Source of the DNA: JAIQFL01 sp035295745
Lineage (GTDB): Bacteria; Acidobacteriota; Terriglobia; Bryobacterales; Bryobacteraceae
NCBI GenBank assembly: GCA_035295745.1
Contig: DATGIL010000042.1
Span: forward strand, 122,186-186,185
Reading direction: 5' to 3'
DNA: 64,000 nucleotides
The first letter of the stretch is position 1; every line of letters starts with the position of its first letter. The notes beneath the pieces were generated by a model, which was given only the letters and a program-made list of their open reading frames with translations, was not told the DNA's origin and made no database searches. Positions 7,908 through 17,321 of the stretch are shown here, piece after piece. The position numbers were made by a program, and so were the translations under genes.

Positions 7908-9416
7908 GTGGATTCCCTCTTTGAAGAGAATCTTCGCCTCAGCCAGCTTGAATACCACAACCAGCACATCTACCTGCGCTCCCATCCGCGATGTCTGGGT
8001 CTGGTCCTCGGCAACGCGTGCAACATTTATTGCCCGCACTGTTACCAACCCAAGAACGGCGACAACCTGCTGAAGCCCCCAGCCATCGGACGCGACCTCC
8101 GCCGTGAGTTTCAAGGTTTCTACCCGTATCTAGCGGCCCTCCGGGTTCAAGGCGGCGAGGCCCTCGCGTATTCCGGATTTCGCGATCTGCTCGAAGACGT
8201 CGCATCCGCCGTCCAGCGCCCCATCCTCAGCATCAGCACCAATGGCACTCTGATTGACGAGGATTGGGCGGAGCGCATGGTCCGGCTGCCCTTCGCTACT
8301 GTGACTGTGTCCATCGATGGCGGCACGCCCGAGACGTTCGGGCGCATGCGGCAGGGTGCGGACCTGGCCGACATCCTGGCCAACGTCAAGCGCATTCAGC
8401 GGTGGAAGGAGCGACTCGGCAGTCCCTTGCCGAATCTCGATTCTTTCTTCGTGGTGATGCGGTCGAACTTCCGTGAGATCCCTCGATACCTCGAGCTCAT
8501 GCACGATTCCGGATTCTTGGAGGTTGCCCTTCAGACGGTGGAGATCAGCCCCCACAATCTTGCGCGCGAACCGTCGTTGGAGCACGACGAAGTGATCGCG
8601 GAAGCCAGCGAGATTTCCGAACTACATGCACTCCTCCGCGATCTGATCCCACGCTGGCGGTGCGCCTTCCGCAGAATCCGGACGAGCGGTCTCACCTCAC
8701 TTTTCGCCTCGCAGAATCTGGACTGCTCGTTTCTGTTGGAGGCCAGCGAGGGGCTATATCCGAACAGTGACGACCTCTCGTCGGAATCCTCGCTGTGTCC
8801 CAATCCGTGGACCACTCTGTTCGTTGTGGAGAACGGCGACGTCCACTTATGTTTTCTCTCCGAACCAACCGGCAACCTTTATGAGATGCCGCTGGCCGCG
8901 ATCTGGAACAGTCCGCGAGCATTGGCCAAGCGCAGCGACATGATTGCGGGCAGGTACATGGCGTCCGGATGCTCGGCGCAATGGTGCTCGTGGCGTGAGG
9001 GAACCAGGGCCGCAGAGCCAACTCCCGGAATCGCGGCCTTGCGCGACGAGATGAACCATCTGGCCGCTCGGGCCGCGTACCTTGAACCCCTGGTGCAGAT
9101 CGGCGACGCTTCCCCGGAGATTGCGGCCGTCCGCCGCAAATTGGCCGACCGCGATCGCCAGGTCCGCGAATTGCAGACCATGTTCGCGCAACTCTGCCGC
9201 ACCAACGCTGAAATTCACGAGAAGGGCCAAACCTACATCAATGCGTTGGAGGCCCGCGTGGCCGAATTCCAGGAGCGCGACCGCGAGAATGCGGCCGATT
9301 ACCAGCAGTTGAACTGCGCATACCAGGATCTCAAGCGCAGTTTCGCTGTGCGTATCGCGGATGCCTTCTCACGATGGTTCCCTTCCACCTCGAAGCTCTC
9401 ACGTCGTGTATTCTGA
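7908..9416 (+). CDS. Radical SAM protein with C-terminal coiled coil
   Basis: Radical S-adenosylmethionine protein of 502 residues. The iron-sulfur motif is Cys38-x3-Cys42-x2-Cys45 (ACNIYCPHC), followed by LRVQGGEAL and SISTNGTLID typical of the barrel. Further Cys residues in SLCPNPWTTLFV, VHLCFL and GCSAQWCSW resemble a SPASM-like auxiliary cluster region. Residues about 375-470 are a heptad-rich coiled coil, uncommon in this class. GTG at 7908 is chosen; TTG at 7869 would add 13 residues. No ribosome site is obvious. SPASM enzymes modify peptides or proteins or act in sugar chemistry; the substrate is unknown, and no neighbour gives a clear partner. Confidence 0.82.
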   Translation: MDSLFEENLRLSQLEYHNQHIYLRSHPRCLGLVLGNACNIYCPHCYQPKNGDNLLKPPAIGRDLRREFQGFYPYLAALRVQGGEALAYSGFRDLLEDVASAVQRPILSISTNGTLIDEDWAERMVRLPFATVTVSIDGGTPETFGRMRQGADLADILANVKRIQRWKERLGSPLPNLDSFFVVMRSNFREIPRYLELMHDSGFLEVALQTVEISPHNLAREPSLEHDEVIAEASEISELHALLRDLIPRWRCAFRRIRTSGLTSLFASQNLDCSFLLEASEGLYPNSDDLSSESSLCPNPWTTLFVVENGDVHLCFLSEPTGNLYEMPLAAIWNSPRALAKRSDMIAGRYMASGCSAQWCSWREGTRAAEPTPGIAALRDEMNHLAARAAYLEPLVQIGDASPEIAAVRRKLADRDRQVRELQTMFAQLCRTNAEIHEKGQTYINALEARVAEFQERDRENAADYQQLNCAYQDLKRSFAVRIADAFSRWFPSTSKLSRRVF

Positions 9417-9520
9417 GGTAAAGAAATCTTAGGCCATGCTGATCTCGAATTCCTTTCGGAATCCCTATCGGGTGGCGATGCAGATCCAGACTGTGCAACC
9501 ATGCTGGCCGGCCACGAAAC

Positions 9521-9526
9521 TATAAT
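9521..9526 (+). promoter_or_regulatory. Candidate -10 box for the aminopeptidase P gene
   Basis: A perfect TATAAT lies 37 bases before the start codon at 9563. No good -35 hexamer is present at 16-18 bp spacing, so this is tentative. A strong ribosome-binding site, AAAGGAG at 9552-9558, follows. Confidence 0.4.
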
Positions 9527-9562
9527 GGGTGCACGTTCGCCGAGGGAGTTCAAAGGAGAGAC

Positions 9563-11188
9563 ATGTACCGACGACATCTGTGCGCGTTCGCGCTTGGTCT
9601 GATTTTCACTGCAGGATTCGCGGCGTCTGAAGCGCAGGCCGCCGACTCCGCGATCTGGAAAGTGGCGCCGCCGCCACCGGCATCCTCGGAGCGCGACCGT
9701 GTGGCCGACCTGACGAATCACCGGCAGAGGGCCATGGAGCAGATCGGTGAGAAGGGAATTCTGATCCTGTATGCCGCGGAGCCTCGCAACTACGCCGGCG
9801 ATGTTGATTGGCCCTTCCGTCAGGAGAACGATTTTTTCTACCTGACCGCGATTCCGCAGCCTGGCAGCACGCTGGTGCTGATCCCGGGAGCATCGAAATT
9901 CCGCGAGATTCTGTTCATGCCTCCCTCGAATCCTGCACAGGAAAGTTGGACAGGCCACATTCTGACAATTGACGAAGGACGGAAGATCTCGGGCATTCAG
10001 GAGGTGTGGGATGCGCGCCTGTTGGACTCTTTCCTGTCGACGCTGATCCCCCCATCGCGCGCGATTTTCGCGGAGGAGGCGGCGGCCCAGGCGCGCGGCG
10101 GGCGGGGCGGACGCGCGGGACGGGGGGGAGCACCGGAAGCACCTCCGAATCCGCCGGTGGATCTGAATGTCGAGTTCGCCAAAACGATAGAGAGCGTCAC
10201 CAAGGGCGAGGCTCAGATCTTCATGATCTCGCGCGGGCGGCCAGCTGAATATCATCGCGAGACTGAGTTCGCCGGCAAGCTCACCGCGGCGGGAGTTACG
10301 GTTAAGGACGCCACCGTGATGTTCGGCGCACTGCGGAGAGTCAAGTCGCAGCGGGAGATCGAGATTCTGCAGCACGCGGTCGATATCACCGCGGAGGCTT
10401 TTCAGCGGACATACGCGCTTGGCGTTCCTGGGACCTGGGAATACGAGTTGCAGGCGCAGTTCGAATTCACCTTTCTGCGGCGCAATGCGCACTGGGGGTA
10501 TCCGTGCATCGTAGCCTCTGGCGTGAATGCGACGACGCTGCATTACGAGACCAACAAAGACAAGATGAAGGCCGGTGATCTGCTCTTGATGGACGATGCC
10601 GCCGAGTTCGATGGCTACAGCGTGGACGTGACACGTACCATTCCGGTGAGCGGCAAATATTCGAAGGAGCAGGCGGAGATCTATCGACTGGTGTGGGAGG
10701 CGCAGCAGGCCGCCTTCAAGATGGCGCTGCCCGGCCATACGCCCGCGGGCGGACCCACGTCAGTGCAAGGCGCGGCGAATGAAGTTTTCAAGAAGGGCCT
10801 GTACAAGATGGGCCTGATCACGGATGTGAACAGCGACCAGCAGGTGCGAATCTGGTTCAATCACGGCATCAGTCACGGAATTGGGCTGAACGTGCACGAT
10901 CCAGGCGGCCGGGAATTGGAGCCCGGCATGGTGATCACAGTGGAGCCCGGCATCTATATCCGGCCCGACGTGCTGGACAATCTGCCGAAGACGCCAGAGA
11001 ACGAAAAGTTCATCGAGGCAGTGCGTCCGGCCTTCGAGAAGTACAAGGGGATCGGCGTGCGGATCGAAGACGACGTGCTGATCACGACGGGCGCCCCGAA
11101 GGTGATCTCGTCCGGCATTCCGTCCAAGCTCGAGGACGTAGAAGCGACGATCGCCCAATTGCGGAAGGCGCAGAAGACGCTGCCATAG
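9563..11188 (+). CDS. Secreted Xaa-Pro aminopeptidase (M24 family)
   Basis: Metallopeptidase that removes an N-terminal residue preceding proline. A signal peptide (about 1-26) is followed by an aminopeptidase P N-terminal domain (to about residue 240) and an M24 'pita-bread' domain. Metal-site segments are LLLMDDAAEFDGYSVDVTRT (two Asp), HGISHGIGLNVHDPGG (His), ITVEPGIYI (Glu) and VRIEDDVLIT (Glu). A low-complexity Gly/Arg stretch (RGGRGGRAGRGG, about residues 176-190) interrupts the linker between domains. A good AAAGGAG ribosome site precedes the ATG. It is likely monocistronic and works outside the cytoplasm in peptide scavenging. Confidence 0.93.
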   Translation: MYRRHLCAFALGLIFTAGFAASEAQAADSAIWKVAPPPPASSERDRVADLTNHRQRAMEQIGEKGILILYAAEPRNYAGDVDWPFRQENDFFYLTAIPQPGSTLVLIPGASKFREILFMPPSNPAQESWTGHILTIDEGRKISGIQEVWDARLLDSFLSTLIPPSRAIFAEEAAAQARGGRGGRAGRGGAPEAPPNPPVDLNVEFAKTIESVTKGEAQIFMISRGRPAEYHRETEFAGKLTAAGVTVKDATVMFGALRRVKSQREIEILQHAVDITAEAFQRTYALGVPGTWEYELQAQFEFTFLRRNAHWGYPCIVASGVNATTLHYETNKDKMKAGDLLLMDDAAEFDGYSVDVTRTIPVSGKYSKEQAEIYRLVWEAQQAAFKMALPGHTPAGGPTSVQGAANEVFKKGLYKMGLITDVNSDQQVRIWFNHGISHGIGLNVHDPGGRELEPGMVITVEPGIYIRPDVLDNLPKTPENEKFIEAVRPAFEKYKGIGVRIEDDVLITTGAPKVISSGIPSKLEDVEATIAQLRKAQKTLP

Positions 11189-11227
11189 CTCGGCAAACTG
11201 TCGATCTACCCTACAATTCGGCCCCTA

Positions 11228-11289
11228 ATCTGGGGACAGGCTACGCAACTCCCGAATTAATTCGAGAATTGCGTAGACTGCCCCCAGAT
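11228..11289. repeat. GGGGACAGG palindrome, copy 1 (diverged right arm)
   Basis: A 62-bp imperfect palindrome bounded by ATCTGGGG and CCCCAGAT. Its left arm (GGGGACAGGCTACGCAACTC and onward to CCCGAATT) is identical to that of the copy at 13719-13778; the right arm carries four substitutions. It lies 7 bp downstream of the GH78 gene's stop and 39 bp past the aminopeptidase stop, and could terminate both converging transcripts. Confidence 0.9.
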
Positions 11290-11295
11290 CATTTT

Positions 11296-13695
11296 CTACA
11301 TTGCGAACTGATTCCGCCCCGCAGAGAGCTCCCGACGCGTGCCTTTCCACGAGAATTCGCCCGTGACTCCCGCGGGCAGACTCACCGCGACCTCGTACTT
11401 CGCAGCGTTCGACTGAATCTGCACCTCGACCAGCCCCTTCGGATGCGGCACCGCGCCGGATAGCGAGGTCAGTTTGCCCAGATGCGGCCGGACTGCCACG
11501 CGTCGAAATCCTGGCGCCGCCGAGTCCACTCCGAGCACCGTACGGAAGATCTCGATATTGGGGCTGGCACTCCAGGCGTGACAGTCGGACCGCGACGGAG
11601 CCTCCGGCCGGTCGACAATCTCGGCGAAAGTCGTCAGGCCGCGCGCCAGCATGTCGTGCCAATCACTCAGTTGATCGAGGTAACGATCGCCTTCTCCAGC
11701 CTTCGCGAGTGCGCAGTGGACGTAGAAGCGGAAAAACAATCCTGTCTGCGCGAGACCCGGCGCCGTCAGCGTGCGAAGGATCAGATCGCGCGCGGCCTCG
11801 CCCTCGATTACGCCGCCCAGGACCGCCAGTGTATTGGCATGCTGCGAAAACTGTTGTTTCCGCGGCGTATCCGCGTACATGCGCTTCTCCCTATCCCAGT
11901 AGAGCTTCTGCACAGTCACGCGAAGCTGCCGCTCGCGAGCACTGTCGGCTTCGGCGAAAGGCCGCGATCCGAGCGCGGACTCCATCTCGGCAGCCCAACC
12001 GTATGCCTGCATCAGCAGCAGATCAAAGAGCGCCGAAGGACCGTCGGGGTCCTGCGGAGCATTGCCGTTGGGCCAGCCAGGCACCCAGTCGAAATAGCGC
12101 CACCACGGCAAGAGTCGCAGCGATCTATCGCTCTGCTGATAACTCTCGAAGAAGCTCAAAACCGCGCGCACGCCCGGGAGCATGCGGCGCACGAAATCGG
12201 GGTCGTCCACATACCACCAGTAATCGCGCAGCATGGCGATCCACCAGAGCGAGAAGCCTGGAATGTACTGCTCCAGGCGCGTCGGATAGCGGCTCATGGT
12301 GCAGCCGTCGCTGTGGCGCGAATCGTTGATCAGATCGATGGCGTTGCGCATCAGCCGGCCGTCACCGCTATTAAACAGCGAGACCAGGCACTGCACACGT
12401 GTGTCGCCGACATACTGGAGTTGCTCGTAGTAAGGGCAGTCCATGTAAGTCTCGTGGGCGCAGAGGCGCGCGGTGCGCCAACCGACATCGAGAATGCTCT
12501 GGAGTTCAGGCGGCCCGCCTTCGAGACGCGCGCGGCGCTGGAACGGGTACGCCACGGCGGTGGACCGTAGATCGTCGACAGTGAGCGGCTCCTCTTTGGT
12601 TGCGATATCGAGTTCCATGTAGCGGTAGGTACGCCACCACAATGGGCGGAAGAGTCGGTGGTTGCCGCCATCGGCCACGAACTCGTCGTGATTCCCGATG
12701 AAGACCTTGCCGTCCACGTCGTTACGATTGCCCTTCTCCATGACGCGGCTGCCCGGAGCGGCGGGCTGGAACAGTGCTTCGGCGTACCGCAGCCGCACGA
12801 TGGCGCCCTTGCCCCCGGAGATGGTCATTTCGGGGAACGCCGTGGTCAGGTAGGTCTGATCGAGCAGCAGGGTCGCATGGGTGGCGGCGGGAATGTGCAG
12901 CGGGGCGGACTCAGCGGGGAATGCGTGCGGCTCGGGAATGCCGCTCACGCGACGGAGTTTCTGCAGGCGCTCGGTGCTCTCCTGCATGGCGGGAATCGGT
13001 CTCGGAACCAGCATCCACTGCGTGTGGGGATCGCTAGCCTCGCGTCCCGCGGCGATACTCACGACCGAGGCGCGCGGCCACGCGGAGTCGTCGAAATCCG
13101 ACAATTCCCATCCCCAAGGATGCGCTGACGCGTCCAGACGATCGCATGGGCCCGCGACGTAGTACCCATGCATTTGCGCGCTAGTGAATTCGATTGGTGT
13201 GTACGCCGTGCTGCGGAAGGACTTCCACTCGGGGCCGGTGCCCGCGGCGCGCTCAGTTTCGGTATCGCCCTCCAGCAGGAATCCAGTTTGGGAGGTGATC
13301 TGCGCCTCGGGCGCGAGATCCCCGAGATTCCAGACAAGCGCGGCGAGGGTATTGTGGCCGGATGCGAGGTAGGGGGCGAGGTCGGCGGTTTCGTATCGCC
13401 AGTGGAACAGGTCGCCGCGGGCAGGTCCCCACACGGCGAGCTTACCGTTGACGAACAACTGGTAGCGCTGGTCGGCACTCACGTGGACGACGTAGCGATC
13501 GGGTTTGACGGGCAGGTCGAGCGTGCGCCGGAAGTGGTGGACGCCGTAGCTGGTGGGCAGAGCGCCGGGCGGCGCGATCCATCTGGCGTTCCAGGTGCGG
13601 CTGAGAAGTCGGTCATCCGCAGGCGGCACTGCCGCGGCGAGTATCGGCGCCGCGCCGATCTGCAGGAGGAAGGTGCGGCGAGTCCGGTCTGGCAT
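11296..13695 (-). CDS. Secreted alpha-L-rhamnosidase-like enzyme (GH78)
   Basis: Glycoside hydrolase of 799 residues that probably removes terminal alpha-L-rhamnose from plant or microbial polysaccharide. The N-terminus has a twin-arginine-type signal (TRRTFLLQIGAAPILAAA). An N-terminal beta-sandwich (VSADQRYQLFVNGKLAVWGP) is followed by the alpha/alpha barrel with the GH78 signature MDCPYYEQLQYVGDTR (Glu at residue 424) and a C-terminal beta domain. ATG at 13695 fits the Tat signal better than the upstream TTG. Both ends are flanked by copies of the GGGGACAGG palindrome, so the gene forms a bracketed unit. No neighbouring sugar transporter is present. Confidence 0.88.
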   Translation of the reverse strand: MPDRTRRTFLLQIGAAPILAAAVPPADDRLLSRTWNARWIAPPGALPTSYGVHHFRRTLDLPVKPDRYVVHVSADQRYQLFVNGKLAVWGPARGDLFHWRYETADLAPYLASGHNTLAALVWNLGDLAPEAQITSQTGFLLEGDTETERAAGTGPEWKSFRSTAYTPIEFTSAQMHGYYVAGPCDRLDASAHPWGWELSDFDDSAWPRASVVSIAAGREASDPHTQWMLVPRPIPAMQESTERLQKLRRVSGIPEPHAFPAESAPLHIPAATHATLLLDQTYLTTAFPEMTISGGKGAIVRLRYAEALFQPAAPGSRVMEKGNRNDVDGKVFIGNHDEFVADGGNHRLFRPLWWRTYRYMELDIATKEEPLTVDDLRSTAVAYPFQRRARLEGGPPELQSILDVGWRTARLCAHETYMDCPYYEQLQYVGDTRVQCLVSLFNSGDGRLMRNAIDLINDSRHSDGCTMSRYPTRLEQYIPGFSLWWIAMLRDYWWYVDDPDFVRRMLPGVRAVLSFFESYQQSDRSLRLLPWWRYFDWVPGWPNGNAPQDPDGPSALFDLLLMQAYGWAAEMESALGSRPFAEADSARERQLRVTVQKLYWDREKRMYADTPRKQQFSQHANTLAVLGGVIEGEAARDLILRTLTAPGLAQTGLFFRFYVHCALAKAGEGDRYLDQLSDWHDMLARGLTTFAEIVDRPEAPSRSDCHAWSASPNIEIFRTVLGVDSAAPGFRRVAVRPHLGKLTSLSGAVPHPKGLVEVQIQSNAAKYEVAVSLPAGVTGEFSWKGTRRELSAGRNQFAM

Positions 13696-13718
13696 CGCTA
13701 CTGACGGTAGCAAATAAT

Positions 13719-13778
13719 TCTGGGGACAGGCTACGCAACTCCCGAATTAATTCGGGAGTTGCGTAGCCTGTCCCCAGA
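13719..13778. repeat. Perfect 60-bp GGGGACAGG palindrome, copy 2
   Basis: Perfect inverted repeat with no spacer: the left half begins TCTGGGGACAGGCTACGC and ends CCCGAATT, and the right half is its exact complement ending CCTGTCCCCAGA. It starts 23 bp upstream of the GH78 start codon. The end sequence GGGGACAGG recurs at 11228, 17322 and 41301. The sequence resembles REP-type elements mobilised by REP-associated tyrosine transposases (RAYT), but no such gene is in the window. Confidence 0.95.
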
Positions 13779-13816
13779 TCTCGGCCGGTTTTGTTGAGGA
13801 ATTCGGCGGGGGTCTG

Positions 13817-14134
13817 CTACTCCGCGAAGACGAGTTTCGTCTTGGTACCGCCGAGATGGATTTCCTGTATCCGCATCTTCCCACCTGTGTCCAAAAATCG
13901 CACGGTCGTGGTGCCGTATTTCGCGCCGTTCGTCTCCACTTTCACCGGTGTCTCACTCTCCACCTTGCCATTACGCAGAACGGCCTTCTGGTCGACCACC
14001 TCGAGTTGGTACTCTCCCGCCTTCAATTCGGTATTGCCGGCCATCGCCGGAACAAAGAGCCGGACGTTGTATGATTTGGCGCTGGCCAGTCCCAAGGCCA
14101 GCACCGCAAAACACCACAGAAATCTCTTCCGCAT
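13817..14134 (-). CDS. Small secreted hypothetical protein
   Basis: Exported protein of 105 residues: a signal peptide (MRKRFLWCFAVLALGLASA) followed by a small all-beta domain with alternating hydrophobic strands (YNVRLFVPAM, GEYQLEVVD, KAVLRNGKV, TTTVRFLDT). Such short beta proteins are common near secreted proteins in this phylum and have no assigned role. The ATG at 14134 has an AAGG at good spacing; the ATG two codons upstream has none. It lies between the GH78 palindrome and miaA on the same strand as both. Confidence 0.65.
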   Translation of the reverse strand: MRKRFLWCFAVLALGLASAKSYNVRLFVPAMAGNTELKAGEYQLEVVDQKAVLRNGKVESETPVKVETNGAKYGTTTVRFLDTGGKMRIQEIHLGGTKTKLVFAE

Positions 14135-14182
14135 AACCATCCTTACGTGCCGGTCCCAGAAATGTGCCTGATTACGTGGGAC

Positions 14183-15163
14183 TTAACTGTTAAGGAAGGA
14201 AGTAACCCGGAAGCGGGCCGCTTCGTAAATCCCTGGAGTGCCGGCAAAGCCTTTAAGCCAAACGAGTCCCGCTTCTCTGCGGAACCAGGTGATCTGCCGC
14301 TTAGCGTATTGCCGCGTATTGCGTTGCGCGTAAAATATCGCGTCCCGGCGACTTAACTCACCATTGACAAATTGCAGCGCCTGCCTGTATCCATGCGATT
14401 CGAAAGGCTTCACCGTCGGTGCATAGCCCAGTGAGAGAATATGCAGCACCTCTTCAATCAGTCCCGCCTCGAACATTCGCGCACACCGTAAATCCAACCG
14501 TTCGTAAAGCGCATCGCGATCGGGCAGCAATCCGAGTTTCAAGGTGCGATAACCGCGCAAGGCGTCTCTCCCCGCCCGGAACAACTGAGTGACGGGACGC
14601 CGCACCAGCAGGCAGACTTCCAAGGCCCGAGTTACTTTCGGCACGTCATTCTTGTGAATCTTCCGGGCGGCCTCGGAATCCAATCTCCCGAGAAGCTTGT
14701 GTAGAGAGCCCGCCCGGCGCCGCTCGCGTGCGGCGAGCCGGTCGCGAAGCGCCTGGTCGCGCGAGGGGCCCTCGAACAAGCCATCCAACAGCGCCCGCAG
14801 GTAGAACCCTGTGCCTCCTACTACGATTGGCAGTCTTCCACGGGCGGAGATTCCGGCAATGGCCTCCCTGGCCAGCTTGGCGTATTCTCCCGCAGTGAAA
14901 AGCTCGTCCGGATTGATGATGTCGATGAGGTGGTGAGGTATCGCACGGCGCTCCTCCAGAGGAAGTTTGGCGGTACCGATATCGAAATGGCGGTAAACCT
15001 GCAACGAGTCGCAGTTGACGATTTCGCCGTTGAATTCTGCGGCGATGGCCAGCGCCAGGTCGCTTTTGCCGGACCCGGTTGGGCCACCGACCGCAACCAT
15101 GGGCAAGTCCGCTACGTCAGCGGTAACAGGGTCGGTGCCGGTGGATGGGATTTCAGAAGTCAC
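14183..15163 (-). CDS. miaA: tRNA dimethylallyltransferase MiaA
   Basis: Transfers a dimethylallyl group to A37 of tRNAs that read U-starting codons, improving decoding. The P-loop GGPTGSGKS is near residue 26, followed by NCDSLQVYRHFDIGTAK, the IPHHLIDII segment, VVGGTGFYLRALLDGL and the C-terminal FESHGYRQAL and QYAKRQITWFRRE segments, all diagnostic. GTG at 15163 has AAGGA just upstream; ATG at 15100 would start right at the P-loop and is too short, and TTG at 15193 is possible. The TPR gene is divergent, about 90 bp away. Confidence 0.95.
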   Translation of the reverse strand: MTSEIPSTGTDPVTADVADLPMVAVGGPTGSGKSDLALAIAAEFNGEIVNCDSLQVYRHFDIGTAKLPLEERRAIPHHLIDIINPDELFTAGEYAKLAREAIAGISARGRLPIVVGGTGFYLRALLDGLFEGPSRDQALRDRLAARERRRAGSLHKLLGRLDSEAARKIHKNDVPKVTRALEVCLLVRRPVTQLFRAGRDALRGYRTLKLGLLPDRDALYERLDLRCARMFEAGLIEEVLHILSLGYAPTVKPFESHGYRQALQFVNGELSRRDAIFYAQRNTRQYAKRQITWFRREAGLVWLKGFAGTPGIYEAARFRVTSFLNS

Positions 15164-15256
15164 GAGTCCTTGCCATGAGACCCCGTTATACAATACAAAT
15201 GTGACCTTCGGCTCGAACTGGGTGCCTCCTGGCGGTCGAAAGAAAGTAAAAACTCC

Positions 15257-17311
15257 ATGATTCGCTTAGCCAAAGCGGTGCTATTCCTCGCTCCCCTGAG
15301 TTGCGCGCTACTCGCACAAACGGCGCCGGCTCCCGCGGACACCAACGCTCCGGACACGAACAAGGCCGGTGCATACTACAACTTTGCCATGGGCCGGCTG
15401 TACACGGAACTGGCCGCGTCCGAGGGCAGGCAAAGCGACTATGTCGCTAAGGCAATCCAGCATTATAAGGAGGCGCTGAAGCTCGACCCTTCAGCCAGTA
15501 TCGTTTTCGAAGAACTCACGGACCTGTACATCCAGACCGGGCGTCTGCGGGAAGCCACTACGCAGGCCGAGGAGATGTTGAAGCAGAATCCCGATAACCT
15601 GGATGCCCGCCGCATGCTCGGACGCATCTACACTCGTGCGCTCGGCGACAACTCCACCGGCCGCGTGGACGAGACCAATCTCAAGCGCGCCATGGAGCAG
15701 TACCAGAAGATCACCGAAAAGGATCCGAAAGATGCCGACAGCTGGGTGATGTTGGGACGGCTCTATCGTGTTTCGAACAACACTCCCGATGCCGAGAAGG
15801 CTTTCAACGCGGCGCTCCAGGCGGATCCGGAAAATGAGGATGCGCTCACTCAGATGGCCGTCATGTACGCCGAATTGGGCGACAGCAAGCGGGCTATCGA
15901 AAAATTACAGGCAGCCACGAGCAAGAGCCCGAATGAACGCTCGCTGGCGTTGCTGGCCGACCAATACGAGCAGTTGCAGGACTACAAGTCCGCCGCCGAG
16001 GTGCTGCGGCGTGCGATGGAACTGGCTCCGGACAATGGCCGCATCGCTCGCGGTCTCGCGCAGGATCTGATGTACTCCGACCAGTTGGATGAAGCTCTCA
16101 AGCTCTATACGCAACTCGCTACCGACGAGCCGCGCGATCCGAGTTTGCCGCTGCACATGGCTGAGATCTATCGGGCTCAGCACGATTACACCAAGGCGCG
16201 GGAGTTCCTGAGCAAGGCGAAGTCGCTCGGTGCCGATGGACTGGAAGTCCGCTATCAGGACATCAAGATTCTGGAAGCGGAAGGCAAGACGGATCAGGCA
16301 CTCTCGAATCTGAAGGCGATTCTCGACGAAACGCAACGCAATAACTATCCCGAAGCCGAAGCCCGCCGGCGCGCCAGCTTGCTCGAGGAGTACGGCGCGG
16401 TTTCGCGCAGCGCTAAGAAATTCCCGCAAGCCATCGAGGCGTTCCGGCAAATGGCCGCCGTTTATGGCGACTCCGAAGCCGGAAAGGAAGCCGGGCCGCG
16501 CGCCGAAGTGCAGATCATCGAAACCTACCGCCAGTCGCGTGACTTCGAAGGTGCGATGAAGGAAGCCGACTCAGCCCTGAAAAAGTACCCCGAAGAGCGG
16601 ATGATCAAAGTGGAGCACGCCACCGCGCTCGCCGATCTGGGTAAGACCGACGCTGCCGCAGCCGAAGTCCGCGGACTCATGAAGGGCGACAAGGACCGCG
16701 AAACGCTCATCGCGCTCGCCCAGGTGTACGAGAAGGGCAAGCGCTTCGAAGACATGAGCAAGACCCTGGATGAAGTCGAGAAGCTCACTACTTCCAAGGA
16801 AGACAAGGTGAACCTTTACTTCATGCGCGGGGCCATGTTCGAGCGCATGAAAAAGCCGGATGAGTCAGAAGCCTCCTTCCGCAAGGTGCTCGAATTGGAT
16901 CCCGACAATGCGGAAGCGCTGAACTATCTGGGATACATGCTCGCGGACCGCAATATCAAGCTGGACGAAGCGCAGAAGATGATCAAGAAAGCGTTGGACT
17001 CCGAGCCGGAGAATGGCGCGTTCCTCGATAGCATGGGGTGGGTCTGTTTCCGTCAGGGCAAATTAGACGAGGCCCAGGGGCTGCTGCAGCGGGCTCTCGA
17101 CAAGATCGGACAGGATCCCACCGTGCACGCTCATCTGGGTGATGTGTACTTCAAGCTCGGCAAGACCCGGGAAGCGATTACGCAGTGGCAGGCATCCGTC
17201 CGCGAGTATCAGAGCGGCTCGCAGGCCGAGGCCGATCCTGAAGAGCTTGCCAAGGTGAAGCAGAAGCTGGACGAGGCTCAGGTCAAGCTAGCCCAGGAAA
17301 AGAAGAAGTAA
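15257..17311 (+). CDS. Exported multi-TPR protein
   Basis: Protein of 684 residues with a signal peptide (to about residue 20, ending LLAQ) and an almost continuous array of tetratricopeptide repeats. Repeats are recognisable by A..HYKEALKLDPS, AEEMLKQNPDNLDARRMLGRIY, AEKAFNAALQADPENEDAL, AEVLRRAMELAPDNGRI, SEASFRKVLELDPDNAEALNYLG and GAFLDSMGWVCFRQGKLDEAQ. TPR arrays scaffold protein complexes; in the periplasm they often serve outer-membrane or polysaccharide assembly. The C-terminal tail is Lys-rich and helical. Probably a single-gene unit, followed 10 bp later by a GGGGACAGG hairpin. Confidence 0.88.
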   Translation: MIRLAKAVLFLAPLSCALLAQTAPAPADTNAPDTNKAGAYYNFAMGRLYTELAASEGRQSDYVAKAIQHYKEALKLDPSASIVFEELTDLYIQTGRLREATTQAEEMLKQNPDNLDARRMLGRIYTRALGDNSTGRVDETNLKRAMEQYQKITEKDPKDADSWVMLGRLYRVSNNTPDAEKAFNAALQADPENEDALTQMAVMYAELGDSKRAIEKLQAATSKSPNERSLALLADQYEQLQDYKSAAEVLRRAMELAPDNGRIARGLAQDLMYSDQLDEALKLYTQLATDEPRDPSLPLHMAEIYRAQHDYTKAREFLSKAKSLGADGLEVRYQDIKILEAEGKTDQALSNLKAILDETQRNNYPEAEARRRASLLEEYGAVSRSAKKFPQAIEAFRQMAAVYGDSEAGKEAGPRAEVQIIETYRQSRDFEGAMKEADSALKKYPEERMIKVEHATALADLGKTDAAAAEVRGLMKGDKDRETLIALAQVYEKGKRFEDMSKTLDEVEKLTTSKEDKVNLYFMRGAMFERMKKPDESEASFRKVLELDPDNAEALNYLGYMLADRNIKLDEAQKMIKKALDSEPENGAFLDSMGWVCFRQGKLDEAQGLLQRALDKIGQDPTVHAHLGDVYFKLGKTREAITQWQASVREYQSGSQAEADPEELAKVKQKLDEAQVKLAQEKKK

Positions 17312-17321
17312 GGTTCCCGCC

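Noticed and set aside
9299..10738. 479-codon minus-strand frame opposite the aminopeptidase
   Set aside because: Antisense shadow of a clear M24 gene.
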